Source: CAYPEZ01 sp964409985 (lineage in GTDB: Bacteria > Patescibacteriota > Minisyncoccia > Phycocordibacterales > UBA6899). From it: 10,458 nt of DNA. Position 1 is the stretch's first letter. Every line of letters begins with the position of its first letter. The position numbers were made by a program, and so were the translations under genes. The DNA is taken from NCBI GenBank assembly GCA_964409985.1, contig CAYPEZ010000034.1, positions 1 through 10,458 of the forward strand, in the 5' to 3' direction. Below the pieces are notes generated by a model. It saw only the letters and a list, made by a program, of their open reading frames with translations. It was not told the DNA's origin and did not search any database. This document shows positions 1 to 5,905 of this stretch, piece after piece.

Positions 1-57
1 CTCGAACCCCAATTAAAGGCTTCAAAGGCCTCTGTCCTACCATTAGACGATCGGGCA
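1..57 (-). tRNA. tRNA-Gln (anticodon TTG), 3' part beyond the left edge
   Basis: Read on the minus strand, the sequence folds as the first three quarters of a tRNA. The acceptor 5' strand is TGCCCGA, followed by T8 and C9. The D arm starts GTCT, has an AATGGTA-type loop and closes with GGAC. The anticodon stem GAGGC/GCCTT (with one G-T wobble) holds the loop CTTTGAA, which gives anticodon TTG and therefore glutamine. A four-base variable loop and the start of the T arm (TGGGG, then TTCGA) follow before the window ends. The acceptor 3' strand and CCA end are not visible, so acceptor pairing cannot be confirmed. It lies 39 bases downstream of the CAP-domain gene on the same strand. Confidence 0.9.
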
Positions 58-65
58 ATGGGAAG

Positions 66-93
66 ATATTACCACGAGAAGGAGGATATTCAA
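66..93 (-). promoter_or_regulatory. Likely sigma70-type promoter of the tRNA-Gln gene
   Basis: On the minus strand a TTGAAT -35 element (88-93) and a TAATAT -10 element (66-71) are separated by 16 bases. Each matches four of six consensus positions. The -10 ends eight bases before the mature tRNA 5' end, so transcription would start at or just before the tRNA. The -35 lies immediately downstream of the CAP gene stop codon. No terminator separates the two genes, so read-through from the CAP gene is also possible. Confidence 0.45.
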
Positions 94-96
94 CCT

Positions 97-1158
97 CTAC
101 GAGAGCAGAATATCTTTTGTAGAGAAATATTGGTTTGCAGCGACCACGATAAGCGCAACAGCAAGAAATGCGAGTCCATTCATCACTATATCGCGATGAC
201 TCGACTGTTTACGGATCATCAGTGTTATGAAGAGTCCTACTGCAACAAGTGTCGCAAGGAGTGTGACAACAAAAAATGCAGCAGAACGCGGATTCGCTGC
301 CATCCGCTGCCAGAAGGACAAATGCGCCGTCACATTCCCTTCAATGACTTTAGTCTGTGTGCCGAGAACCTGAGTAGAACTTCCCTCTGGAAGATCTGGT
401 TCTTGTGTGAGGAGCATAGGAGCAGGTACGGGAGGCTGTGTAACAGGAAGATCATCTGAGGTTGTCGCTGGGGTGATCGGAACGTTCCTTGCTGGAGTGG
501 CTTTTGTTATAGGTTTTTGGGCGGGAGCCGCAGGAGTGTTTTTTGCTGGCAGGTCCTCAATGGCAAGCTTGTCTTCAGGTGTAGCAGTGGGAGCAACGTA
601 AGGCTTTCCAAAGAACTGCACGACAAATGTGGTTTCCTTCCCCTTATACATTCCTACTGCGGTACCAATCCCTACTTCGGTAAAGTTATTTGAAAGAATA
701 TTTGCTCGATGTAGTGGAGAGTTCATCCACGCATCGGTTACGTCTTTTGAGTCTGTAAAGTTGATTGCAAGGTTCTCTCCGGCTGAAAAGTAGTAGTATC
801 CCACTTTTCGAAGCCACACCCAGGGCTGCTCACCTTCGGGGCCAATGTGAGAAAAATACCCCTTCTCGGCCATGTCTTTTGCCTTCTGGCGAGCAGCCTC
901 TTCAAGGAGGGGGTTGATTGTGAGCTCGGGAAGATGTTGGGTAGTGCGGTCAATATTTGTCTCTATCACCATCGCACTCGCAAGGACAGCAGCAAAGTTT
1001 TGAAGATCAGGAAGCAGTCCTGCGCTTCGTAAGAGAAAGAGGGCTTCAACCATGATCGTGAGCGCCAAAAAGGTCTTCACCACAGGTGTACGGAGGATAT
1101 GAGGGCGGTGTTGATTCCCATGATGCGGGACAAACAGGTGTTTGAGAAAATTCATCAT
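97..1158 (-). CDS. Membrane-anchored CAP-domain (SCP/PR-1-like) extracellular protein
   Basis: This 353-residue protein has an N-terminal membrane segment (about 27-49), a CAP domain (about 65-188), a Pro/Thr/Ala-rich linker (about 189-285) and two more hydrophobic segments near the C-terminus (about 292-315 and 325-343). The CAP cavity residues are visible: H104 in FSH, E128 in GEN, H150 in SPLHRANIL and E161 in TEVGIG. Bacterial CAP proteins of the YkwD type are exported. Their biochemical activity is mostly unknown; cell-wall or lipid binding has been proposed, so I assign no reaction. The gene starts with two ATG codons and has no clear ribosome binding site. It begins only about 14 bases after the predicted transcription start, giving a very short leader. 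It has its own promoter and lies beyond the terminator of the fibre operon, so it is probably a separate unit. The stop codon is TAG. Confidence 0.9.
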   Translation of the reverse strand: MMNFLKHLFVPHHGNQHRPHILRTPVVKTFLALTIMVEALFLLRSAGLLPDLQNFAAVLASAMVIETNIDRTTQHLPELTINPLLEEAARQKAKDMAEKGYFSHIGPEGEQPWVWLRKVGYYYFSAGENLAINFTDSKDVTDAWMNSPLHRANILSNNFTEVGIGTAVGMYKGKETTFVVQFFGKPYVAPTATPEDKLAIEDLPAKNTPAAPAQKPITKATPARNVPITPATTSDDLPVTQPPVPAPMLLTQEPDLPEGSSTQVLGTQTKVIEGNVTAHLSFWQRMAANPRSAAFFVVTLLATLVAVGLFITLMIRKQSSHRDIVMNGLAFLAVALIVVAANQYFSTKDILLS

Positions 1159-1178
1159 ACCGGAATCTCGATGTGCAT

Positions 1179-1207
1179 ATTATACAATATAAAACTCATA
1201 TTTGCAA
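1179..1207 (-). promoter_or_regulatory. Sigma70-type promoter of the CAP-domain gene
   Basis: On the minus strand a TTGCAA -35 element (1202-1207) is followed by a 17-base AT-rich spacer and a perfect TATAAT -10 (1179-1184). The expected start is near 1172, about 14 bases before the CAP gene ATG. The promoter lies between the terminator hairpin and the gene, which supports independent transcription of the CAP gene. Confidence 0.75.
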
Positions 1208-1234
1208 TGATTCTTTGTGCCCGTCCCAGAAAGA

Positions 1235-1260
1235 CGAAAGCGCCCTAGCGGGCGCTTTCG
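1235..1260. terminator. Intrinsic terminator hairpin after the fibre operon
   Basis: A perfect 11-base-pair inverted repeat (CGAAAGCGCCC / GGGCGCTTTCG) encloses a four-base loop, TAGC on the plus strand. The stem is GC-rich in the middle with A and T runs at its feet, the usual shape of an intrinsic terminator. On the minus strand it is followed by TCTTTCT. It lies 174 bases after the stop of the last fibre-operon gene and just upstream of the CAP gene promoter. Because it is symmetric it could act in both directions, but no plus-strand gene reaches it. It could also end a short transcript started at the promoter at 1319-1347. Confidence 0.8.
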
Positions 1261-1318
1261 GATATTTTGGGAACATCTCCTGCAACCTCTAGAATCTCCA
1301 TTTCCAGAGGGCAGAGTA

Positions 1319-1347
1319 ATTATACCTATGCCCTATTTCTCTGTCAG
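1319..1347 (-). promoter_or_regulatory. Strong orphan sigma70-type promoter just upstream of the terminator
   Basis: On the minus strand a CTGACA -35 (1342-1347, five of six consensus bases) is separated by exactly 17 bases from a perfect TATAAT -10 (1319-1324). The predicted start is near 1312. The terminator hairpin begins only about 50 bases further on and no clear gene lies between. The promoter could therefore make a short RNA of about 75-85 bases, or an attenuated leader of the CAP gene if transcription passes the hairpin. Confidence 0.6.
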
Positions 1348-1434
1348 ACTGACATATCCCCACACCAGAGAGAAAAGAGTCAAGATTTGGCTATATAAAG
1401 CCATGAAAAGTTATCCACAGGGGGGGGTCCTATG

Positions 1435-2346
1435 CTAGGCCGATGGAGCATCTTCAGTGGTAGAAGTAGGCATCTCAACTGGTGTGAGTGGTGCCTCAGG
1501 GGTGCTTGAGGGTGCTTCCACTGGAGGAATAGGGGTGGTTACCGTTGGTTGTAGATCTTGAACAAGAGCTTCGGGAATCTCCGTGTCTCCAGCGGCCGCC
1601 TCAGAAGTACTAGTGCCATTCTGTTCGGGGGCATCCACGATTGGCTCTGTCGACGTTCCCTGTTCTGCTCCGGTGATGCCAGGCATCTCTGAATCCGTGC
1701 TTGATCCCTCTTCTCCAAAGAGAACTGCTGGCTCTGGGTTCACAATTACTCGCTCTGAGTTCTGTGTTTTCAAATTTATTGGCTCCTGTGACGGAACATA
1801 AAACTGGACTGCGAGTATCTTTTCATCAGTATACCCTTGTCCAACATCAGCATCAGCATTTCGCGCGTGGAAACGGAAGTCAACAGTGCATGAGACACCA
1901 CTCGGCATCTCTCCTCCAGACCAAGTAATGAGAAAAGGGACTTCGCCTGTCGAGGTACTCATCCCAGCGACAAGGCTTGAGATAGGCCCACTGTATAACA
2001 GGGTCGTTGTCCCAAGGATTGTAAGGCCGCTACAGAGCGTACTATCTCCTCCAGTGACGAACCCAAGAACTCCATATTGAAGGGGCTCGCTGGTCTCAGT
2101 CGGGATGAGCGAAGGGATAAAATATCTTTCTCCGGTACTCATATCAAGCTGAGTAGGTCCATCAAGAGTAAACTCAACAGGATCGGCAACCATAAGATTA
2201 CCTAGAGCACTTTCTGTATCAGAAAAGTATGAAAGCGTCTCTCCGGTGCGGATGAGGCCAAGATGAAGCGTCGCTGTGACAAAAAAGAGAGTCGCTAGTG
2301 TAGCGAGAGGTTTTGCTACTCCCCGACGCACACGAGTCTGACTCAT
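1435..2346 (-). CDS. Divergent SipW-dependent secreted protein with a Pro/Thr/Ser/Glu-rich tail
   Basis: With the ATG at 2346 the protein has 303 residues. A basic N-terminus and a hydrophobic stretch (about 10-32) lead to YFSDTESALGN at 40-50, the sequence that follows the cleavage zone in TasA/camelysin-type SipW substrates. The core (about 50-190) is predicted to be beta-rich and has two cysteines, C105 and C153. It lacks the conserved blocks of the three upstream paralogues. From about 200 to the end the chain is rich in Thr, Ser, Pro and Glu and probably forms a disordered stalk. The frame stays open upstream to an ATG at 2592, which would overlap the peptidase gene by about 150 bases; other ATGs are at 2493 and 2511. 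I prefer 2346 because it places the signal peptide at the N-terminus. None of these starts has a good ribosome binding site. The stop codon is TAG. It is the last gene of the operon and might act as a fibre anchor or cap, which is only a guess. Confidence 0.75.
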   Translation of the reverse strand: MSQTRVRRGVAKPLATLATLFFVTATLHLGLIRTGETLSYFSDTESALGNLMVADPVEFTLDGPTQLDMSTGERYFIPSLIPTETSEPLQYGVLGFVTGGDSTLCSGLTILGTTTLLYSGPISSLVAGMSTSTGEVPFLITWSGGEMPSGVSCTVDFRFHARNADADVGQGYTDEKILAVQFYVPSQEPINLKTQNSERVIVNPEPAVLFGEEGSSTDSEMPGITGAEQGTSTEPIVDAPEQNGTSTSEAAAGDTEIPEALVQDLQPTVTTPIPPVEAPSSTPEAPLTPVEMPTSTTEDAPSA

Positions 2347-2440
2347 GTGCGATGCGGGAATAGATGACTTAGCCGCATGCGCTGTTCCATCTCCCAGAGA
2401 CGCTGGAAGTGTCGTCACGAAATCCGATCCCACGGCGGGA

Positions 2441-3067
2441 TCAGCCGTGGCGGTGCGGAATACGTGTTGGAATGATTGTACGCGGAGTGTCATGAGTGTG
2501 CGGTGTTTCATTCTTAGGATCCGCTGAAACGAGCGGAGTCGAGGGTGTTTTGGGTGTACGTTTTTCATGACGTATACGTCTGACTTCCTCAATGATTTTC
2601 CCTATTTCCTCAATGATGATGAGGAGTGCGGGTAGTCCCACGATCAGCGCAAAACCAAGAGGCTTTTTTGCAAAATCAAGGACAAATCCCACTTTTGGCA
2701 CTGTGGCAATTACTTTGCCGTGAACATCTGCTGGGTAGACATTTTCAGGATCGATACTGTCATTCGCATCACCTTTGGTAATGAAGAATCTTGTAGGCCC
2801 ATCATTCACTTCGACAATGCGGTGCGTCGTAGGGATCTGCGTTTTTGTATCTTTCCCGAAAGTGACAATATCTCCAACTCCATATGAAGGAGCGGGACGA
2901 ATAATCACAATAGCTCCTGTGTGAATAGCTGGCTCCATAGAACCAGACTTCACCACTTTCACTTTCATTCCTCCTCCAAGGGGTACTATCGTCGCTAATA
3001 GCAAGAGCGCTACCGCTACAATGCCGGCAATAAGCAGATAATAGATGCCATTAAAGAGGAGTTTCAT
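2441..3067 (-). CDS. sipW: SipW-type (ER-type, Ser-His) signal peptidase I
   Basis: This 208-residue membrane protease should remove the signal peptides of the TasA-like proteins encoded around it. An N-terminal membrane segment (about 8-30) is followed by SGSMEPAI with the probable catalytic Ser43. Next comes TTHRIVEV with His82, which occupies the place of the lysine found in ordinary bacterial signal peptidases. A conserved GDAND motif follows at 99-103. The Ser-His arrangement marks the SipW/archaeal/eukaryotic class. A second hydrophobic segment (about 136-155) precedes a charged Thr/Pro/His-rich cytoplasmic-type tail. The gene starts 22 bases after the preceding stop and has no Shine-Dalgarno sequence. 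It is the only complete gene here ending in TGA. If that codon were read through, the frame would close at TAA (2369-2371), again exactly 22 bases before the next gene's preferred start. The symbol follows the family and is not a proof of orthology. Confidence 0.9.
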   Translation of the reverse strand: MKLLFNGIYYLLIAGIVAVALLLLATIVPLGGGMKVKVVKSGSMEPAIHTGAIVIIRPAPSYGVGDIVTFGKDTKTQIPTTHRIVEVNDGPTRFFITKGDANDSIDPENVYPADVHGKVIATVPKVGFVLDFAKKPLGFALIVGLPALLIIIEEIGKIIEEVRRIRHEKRTPKTPSTPLVSADPKNETPHTHDTPRTIIPTRIPHRHG

Positions 3068-3089
3068 TACTTACAGGTCTTAGTGAACG

Positions 3090-4481
3090 TTAATTCTTGT
3101 TATTTGTGATGATGCACGTTATCGCTTCACCTTCATCCAGGGTCGCAGTTCCTCCAAGAACTAGCGGACACTTTGGACTTCCCGTTATGCTCACGAATGA
3201 ATACCCCGCTCGTCCAATTTCATTGATCGTGTGGGGAGAATTTGACGTGACAGCAACTGAGGAATTGTGTGGCGCATTGATACCATCGATCGTAAGACCG
3301 AAGGTCGTTGGTGGTGCCAATGGTGCGGTCCCTGTCACATTCTTGAAGAGCGTGATACTTGCGGGAAGGTCGTCGTTAGTGATAGTACATGTTTTCACAT
3401 CATTCGCACCGATAGTGACATTACCAAAGGCATCACAGTCGCCGCTAAACGTGGCTTGATAGCCAATGTTCCCTGCTTCACTTACATTGTAAGTACCAAG
3501 AGGAAGTGTGGTCGTTGCGCCTGATTCAACTTCAGTAAAGACGATACCATCATCGACGTAGAACGTGAAGTCATTTATGACATTGTTTCCTCCGTTATTG
3601 TTCACAACAATCTTCTTCACTGTGAGTTTCCCAGTAGGAGCTGGGGGAACACACAAGAAGTTGGGATTGTGGCGAGCCTGCATTGCGGTGAAGGTCACAT
3701 CTGCCGTGAGCGAGTCAGTCTGGGTATTATTTCCAAGACTTGCTCCACTACAAGTGATTCCACCGTCTGTCGGCTGCCCAGGTGTACCGTTACCGTCATT
3801 ATTCCCCGCGGGAGACATTGCGGTTGTCGATGCGTCTTGTGTAATGGGTGCTGTACCGATCGTACCAAAGCACCATGCTTTGCCGATGTAGTGAGTCACA
3901 CCACCGGGGACAGGACCTCCTGTGCCGGTCCAGATATTATTCTGGCTGTCAGCAAGAGCAACAGTAGTGGATCCGCCAAGCCCCAAGGCACCGATCGGGC
4001 CCTGTGAAATGACAGACTCATCAGACTCAAGGACGTTGTCTCCGTCGTCTGCCCACCAAAGGAAGTTAACACTCGAAGCTAGCTCTCCCTCTCCTGATCC
4101 AGGCGCACCACATGATGCATCAACGAGTGCCTCAGGTTCATTGCACCCATTTTCATTGTTCGAAGTGAGTGTCACCTTTGCACAGAGATATGCATCATTG
4201 TTGTCGACGTGGAGTGAAATAGTATCTTCACCGTAGTCGGCAGGTTTGAGATCGAGGAAGTTAAAGAACTTTTCGACGGTAAGGTCGACAAGAGACCAAC
4301 TCGTTGACGTGGAAAACACGCCATTGTAGTAACTCTCGTTATCGATCTTGAGGTCGATCGCTCCAGCAGTAAAGGTATTACCAACGGAACTTTCAGTATC
4401 AGAGAAGAACGCACCCGTGCCGCCCGCAACTGCCGCGCCAACAAGGATGACCATTGATATGCTGTAGAGAATGCGTTTCAT
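3090..4481 (-). CDS. TasA/camelysin-like fibre protein with two CnaB-like C-terminal domains
   Basis: This 463-residue exported protein begins with a SipW-type signal peptide (about 1-24, ending AGGTGAFF), then SDTE and NTFTAGAIDL. The TasA-like core (about 25-280) includes FFNF.DLKPADYGEDTISLHV (about 72-92), an acidic WADDGDNV block (143-150), YIGKAWCFG (198-206) and four cysteines shared with its paralogues: C100, C204, C244 and C277. Two C-terminal prealbumin/CnaB-like domains follow (about 284-371 and 374-463). Each shows an early lysine (K289 or K290; K380), a Glu (E335; E421) and a final Asn in ITN (N369; N460), the pattern of intramolecular isopeptide bonds. TasA-family proteins assemble into extracellular fibres after SipW cleavage; that role here is inferred. 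The gene ends in TAA. It lies 73 bases after the preceding paralogue and 22 before the peptidase. Confidence 0.88.
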   Translation of the reverse strand: MKRILYSISMVILVGAAVAGGTGAFFSDTESSVGNTFTAGAIDLKIDNESYYNGVFSTSTSWSLVDLTVEKFFNFLDLKPADYGEDTISLHVDNNDAYLCAKVTLTSNNENGCNEPEALVDASCGAPGSGEGELASSVNFLWWADDGDNVLESDESVISQGPIGALGLGGSTTVALADSQNNIWTGTGGPVPGGVTHYIGKAWCFGTIGTAPITQDASTTAMSPAGNNDGNGTPGQPTDGGITCSGASLGNNTQTDSLTADVTFTAMQARHNPNFLCVPPAPTGKLTVKKIVVNNNGGNNVINDFTFYVDDGIVFTEVESGATTTLPLGTYNVSEAGNIGYQATFSGDCDAFGNVTIGANDVKTCTITNDDLPASITLFKNVTGTAPLAPPTTFGLTIDGINAPHNSSVAVTSNSPHTINEIGRAGYSFVSITGSPKCPLVLGGTATLDEGEAITCIITNNKN

Positions 4482-4554
4482 GTTCAGGAATTTCTGTATC
4501 TAGTAATCGCACAGTGCGCTATGTATCGCACACGAACTATTCATTTGAGTCGAA
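4482..4554 (-). promoter_or_regulatory. Inter-paralogue spacer with an inverted and a direct repeat
   Basis: This is the longest spacer inside the fibre cluster; two others are 22 bases. It holds a perfect 5+5 dyad around one base (CGCAC A GTGCG, 4508-4518) and a direct repeat ATCGCACA at 4506-4513 and 4525-4532, 19 bases apart. The octamer CGCACAGT here resembles CACAGTGCG at 7395-7403 in the leader region of the operon. The dyad lies about 27 bases before the start codon of the third paralogue. No convincing -35/-10 pair is visible. A small operator or a weak RNA hairpin is possible. Confidence 0.3.
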
Positions 4555-5883
4555 CTAAGGACTGACGCCCGTCACGATGACATTGTCGATGTAAGCGTGG
4601 TCCGAGCTGTGTGTCCCAACGAGGGTGAATCGGACTTTAATGCCTGGCTTGTTATCAGCACTTGGCGACAAACTCCATGATTTTGTCACCCAATCATGGT
4701 CTACGGTCACTGTCTCTAGGGTTGACCATGTAGAACCACCGTTGACCGAGTACTCTACTGTGAGAGTCGCGCTCGTCCCAGGCGGAACATCCATGTTTCG
4801 ATCATACTTGAGCTTGATATCGCGGAATCCAAGAGTATTGATGCTCTTCGTCATGAGCCACTCAGTGCGATTTGGAAGTCCTGGGTTCGTCCCAGCGTCG
4901 AAGTCAGCAACGTTTCCATGGGGATTCCCATGATTGTCGCCAGCGACTCCGCCATACTGAGACCAGTTGCCATTGTTGATGGAGTTAAACTCCTTTCCCT
5001 TCTGGCACCATGATCCTCCGAAATCATCGGAGAAGAGCGTAGACGTCGACGATGGCGGTGGGGTGTAATCCCCTCCGCTACATTTGTACGAGCCGTTCGA
5101 ACGTGACTGCGCAACAGAGAAACTCACATCTGCTTTGATGCCGTCGCTCTGCACAATATTGCCGACATTCGCACCATTACATGTGAATCCGGTCCCTCGT
5201 ACGAGTGGGCCATTCGACCCAGTCTTTCCGAGACCATCTTGTGGAACGGGTGCATGATCCATATCACCGAAGCACCAGGCTTTTCCGATATAGCGCGTCG
5301 AATTCGCAGGAAGTGGTGTTGGAGCACCGCCCCAGATGTTTAACACCGAGTCAGAGAGTGCCCAATTGTCTCCATTGAAGAGATCTTTTGCAAGACCATA
5401 CTTGAAGATATTCTCTCCTTGCTCGTACACATTGTCTCCGTCGTCTGCCCAAAACTTGAAGTACAAATGATTTTGAAGCTCTCCGTCATTGACTCCCGTA
5501 GTCTCGTCGACGATCGCTTCTGGTTCAGGTTGGCCATTCTCAGGCGTCGCGGTGATATTTACCCTCATGCACGCCCACGCTTTGTTTGTACTCACGTGGA
5601 GTGAAATCGTGTCCTCACCAATGTCGCCAGGTTTAATGTCGTGAAAATTGAAAAACAATTTTCCTGCAAGATTTGAAAGTCCCCATGATGTTGAGGTGCT
5701 GAAGTACAACTTACCGTCTTCATCAGTGGCATAGCTTTCATTATCAACCAACAACTGAATAATTCCAGTCGCGAAGGTATTGCCCGTTGAAACATTGTTA
5801 TCCGCCAGGAAGGCGCCAGTCCCCCCCGCGAGGATAGCCCCCGCGAAGAGAATGGAACCAATGCTGAGCAGAATTTTTTTCAT
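4555..5883 (-). CDS. TasA/camelysin-like fibre protein with a C-terminal jelly-roll-like domain
   Basis: This 442-residue protein has a SipW-type signal peptide (about 1-25, ending AGGTGAFL), then STGNTFATGIIQL. The core (about 26-270) shares FFNFHDIKPGDIGEDTISLHV-like sequence (77-97), WADDGDNV (145-152), YIGKAWCFG (198-206) and cysteines C105, C204, C235 and C268 with its neighbours. After a PPPSSTS linker the C-terminal part (about 283-442) differs completely from the other two. It starts FSDDFGG, is rich in Trp, Asn and Ser, and ends AYIDNVIVTG, which resembles jelly-roll carbohydrate-binding or MAM-like domains that often end secreted bacterial proteins. Ligand unknown. The usual SDTE after the signal peptide is changed to ADNN here. 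It starts 22 bases after the first paralogue's stop, without a ribosome binding site, and ends in TAG. Confidence 0.87.
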   Translation of the reverse strand: MKKILLSIGSILFAGAILAGGTGAFLADNNVSTGNTFATGIIQLLVDNESYATDEDGKLYFSTSTSWGLSNLAGKLFFNFHDIKPGDIGEDTISLHVSTNKAWACMRVNITATPENGQPEPEAIVDETTGVNDGELQNHLYFKFWADDGDNVYEQGENIFKYGLAKDLFNGDNWALSDSVLNIWGGAPTPLPANSTRYIGKAWCFGDMDHAPVPQDGLGKTGSNGPLVRGTGFTCNGANVGNIVQSDGIKADVSFSVAQSRSNGSYKCSGGDYTPPPSSTSTLFSDDFGGSWCQKGKEFNSINNGNWSQYGGVAGDNHGNPHGNVADFDAGTNPGLPNRTEWLMTKSINTLGFRDIKLKYDRNMDVPPGTSATLTVEYSVNGGSTWSTLETVTVDHDWVTKSWSLSPSADNKPGIKVRFTLVGTHSSDHAYIDNVIVTGVSP

Positions 5884-5905
5884 ACAGATCTATTCACTGT
5901 ACAAC

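Noticed and set aside
1411..1419. A perfect DnaA box, TTATCCACA, just after the last fibre gene.
   Set aside because: It stands alone with no second box or AT-rich tract; a single 9-mer is compatible with chance.
1217..1438. Plus-strand open frame of 73 codons between the CAP gene and the last fibre gene.
   Set aside because: It crosses the terminator hairpin and both promoters and has no recognisable protein features.
1590..1660. A cluster of NotI-, ScaI-, SpeI- and SalI-like sites resembling a cloning vector junction.
   Set aside because: The stretch is inside an uninterrupted Thr/Ser/Ala-rich coding tail with the same composition on both sides, so it is natural coding sequence.
3119..3159. 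Possible LPXTG-type sorting signals at the C-termini of the fibre proteins.
   Set aside because: No LPXTG motif, C-terminal hydrophobic segment or basic tail is present in any of the four SipW-type substrates.
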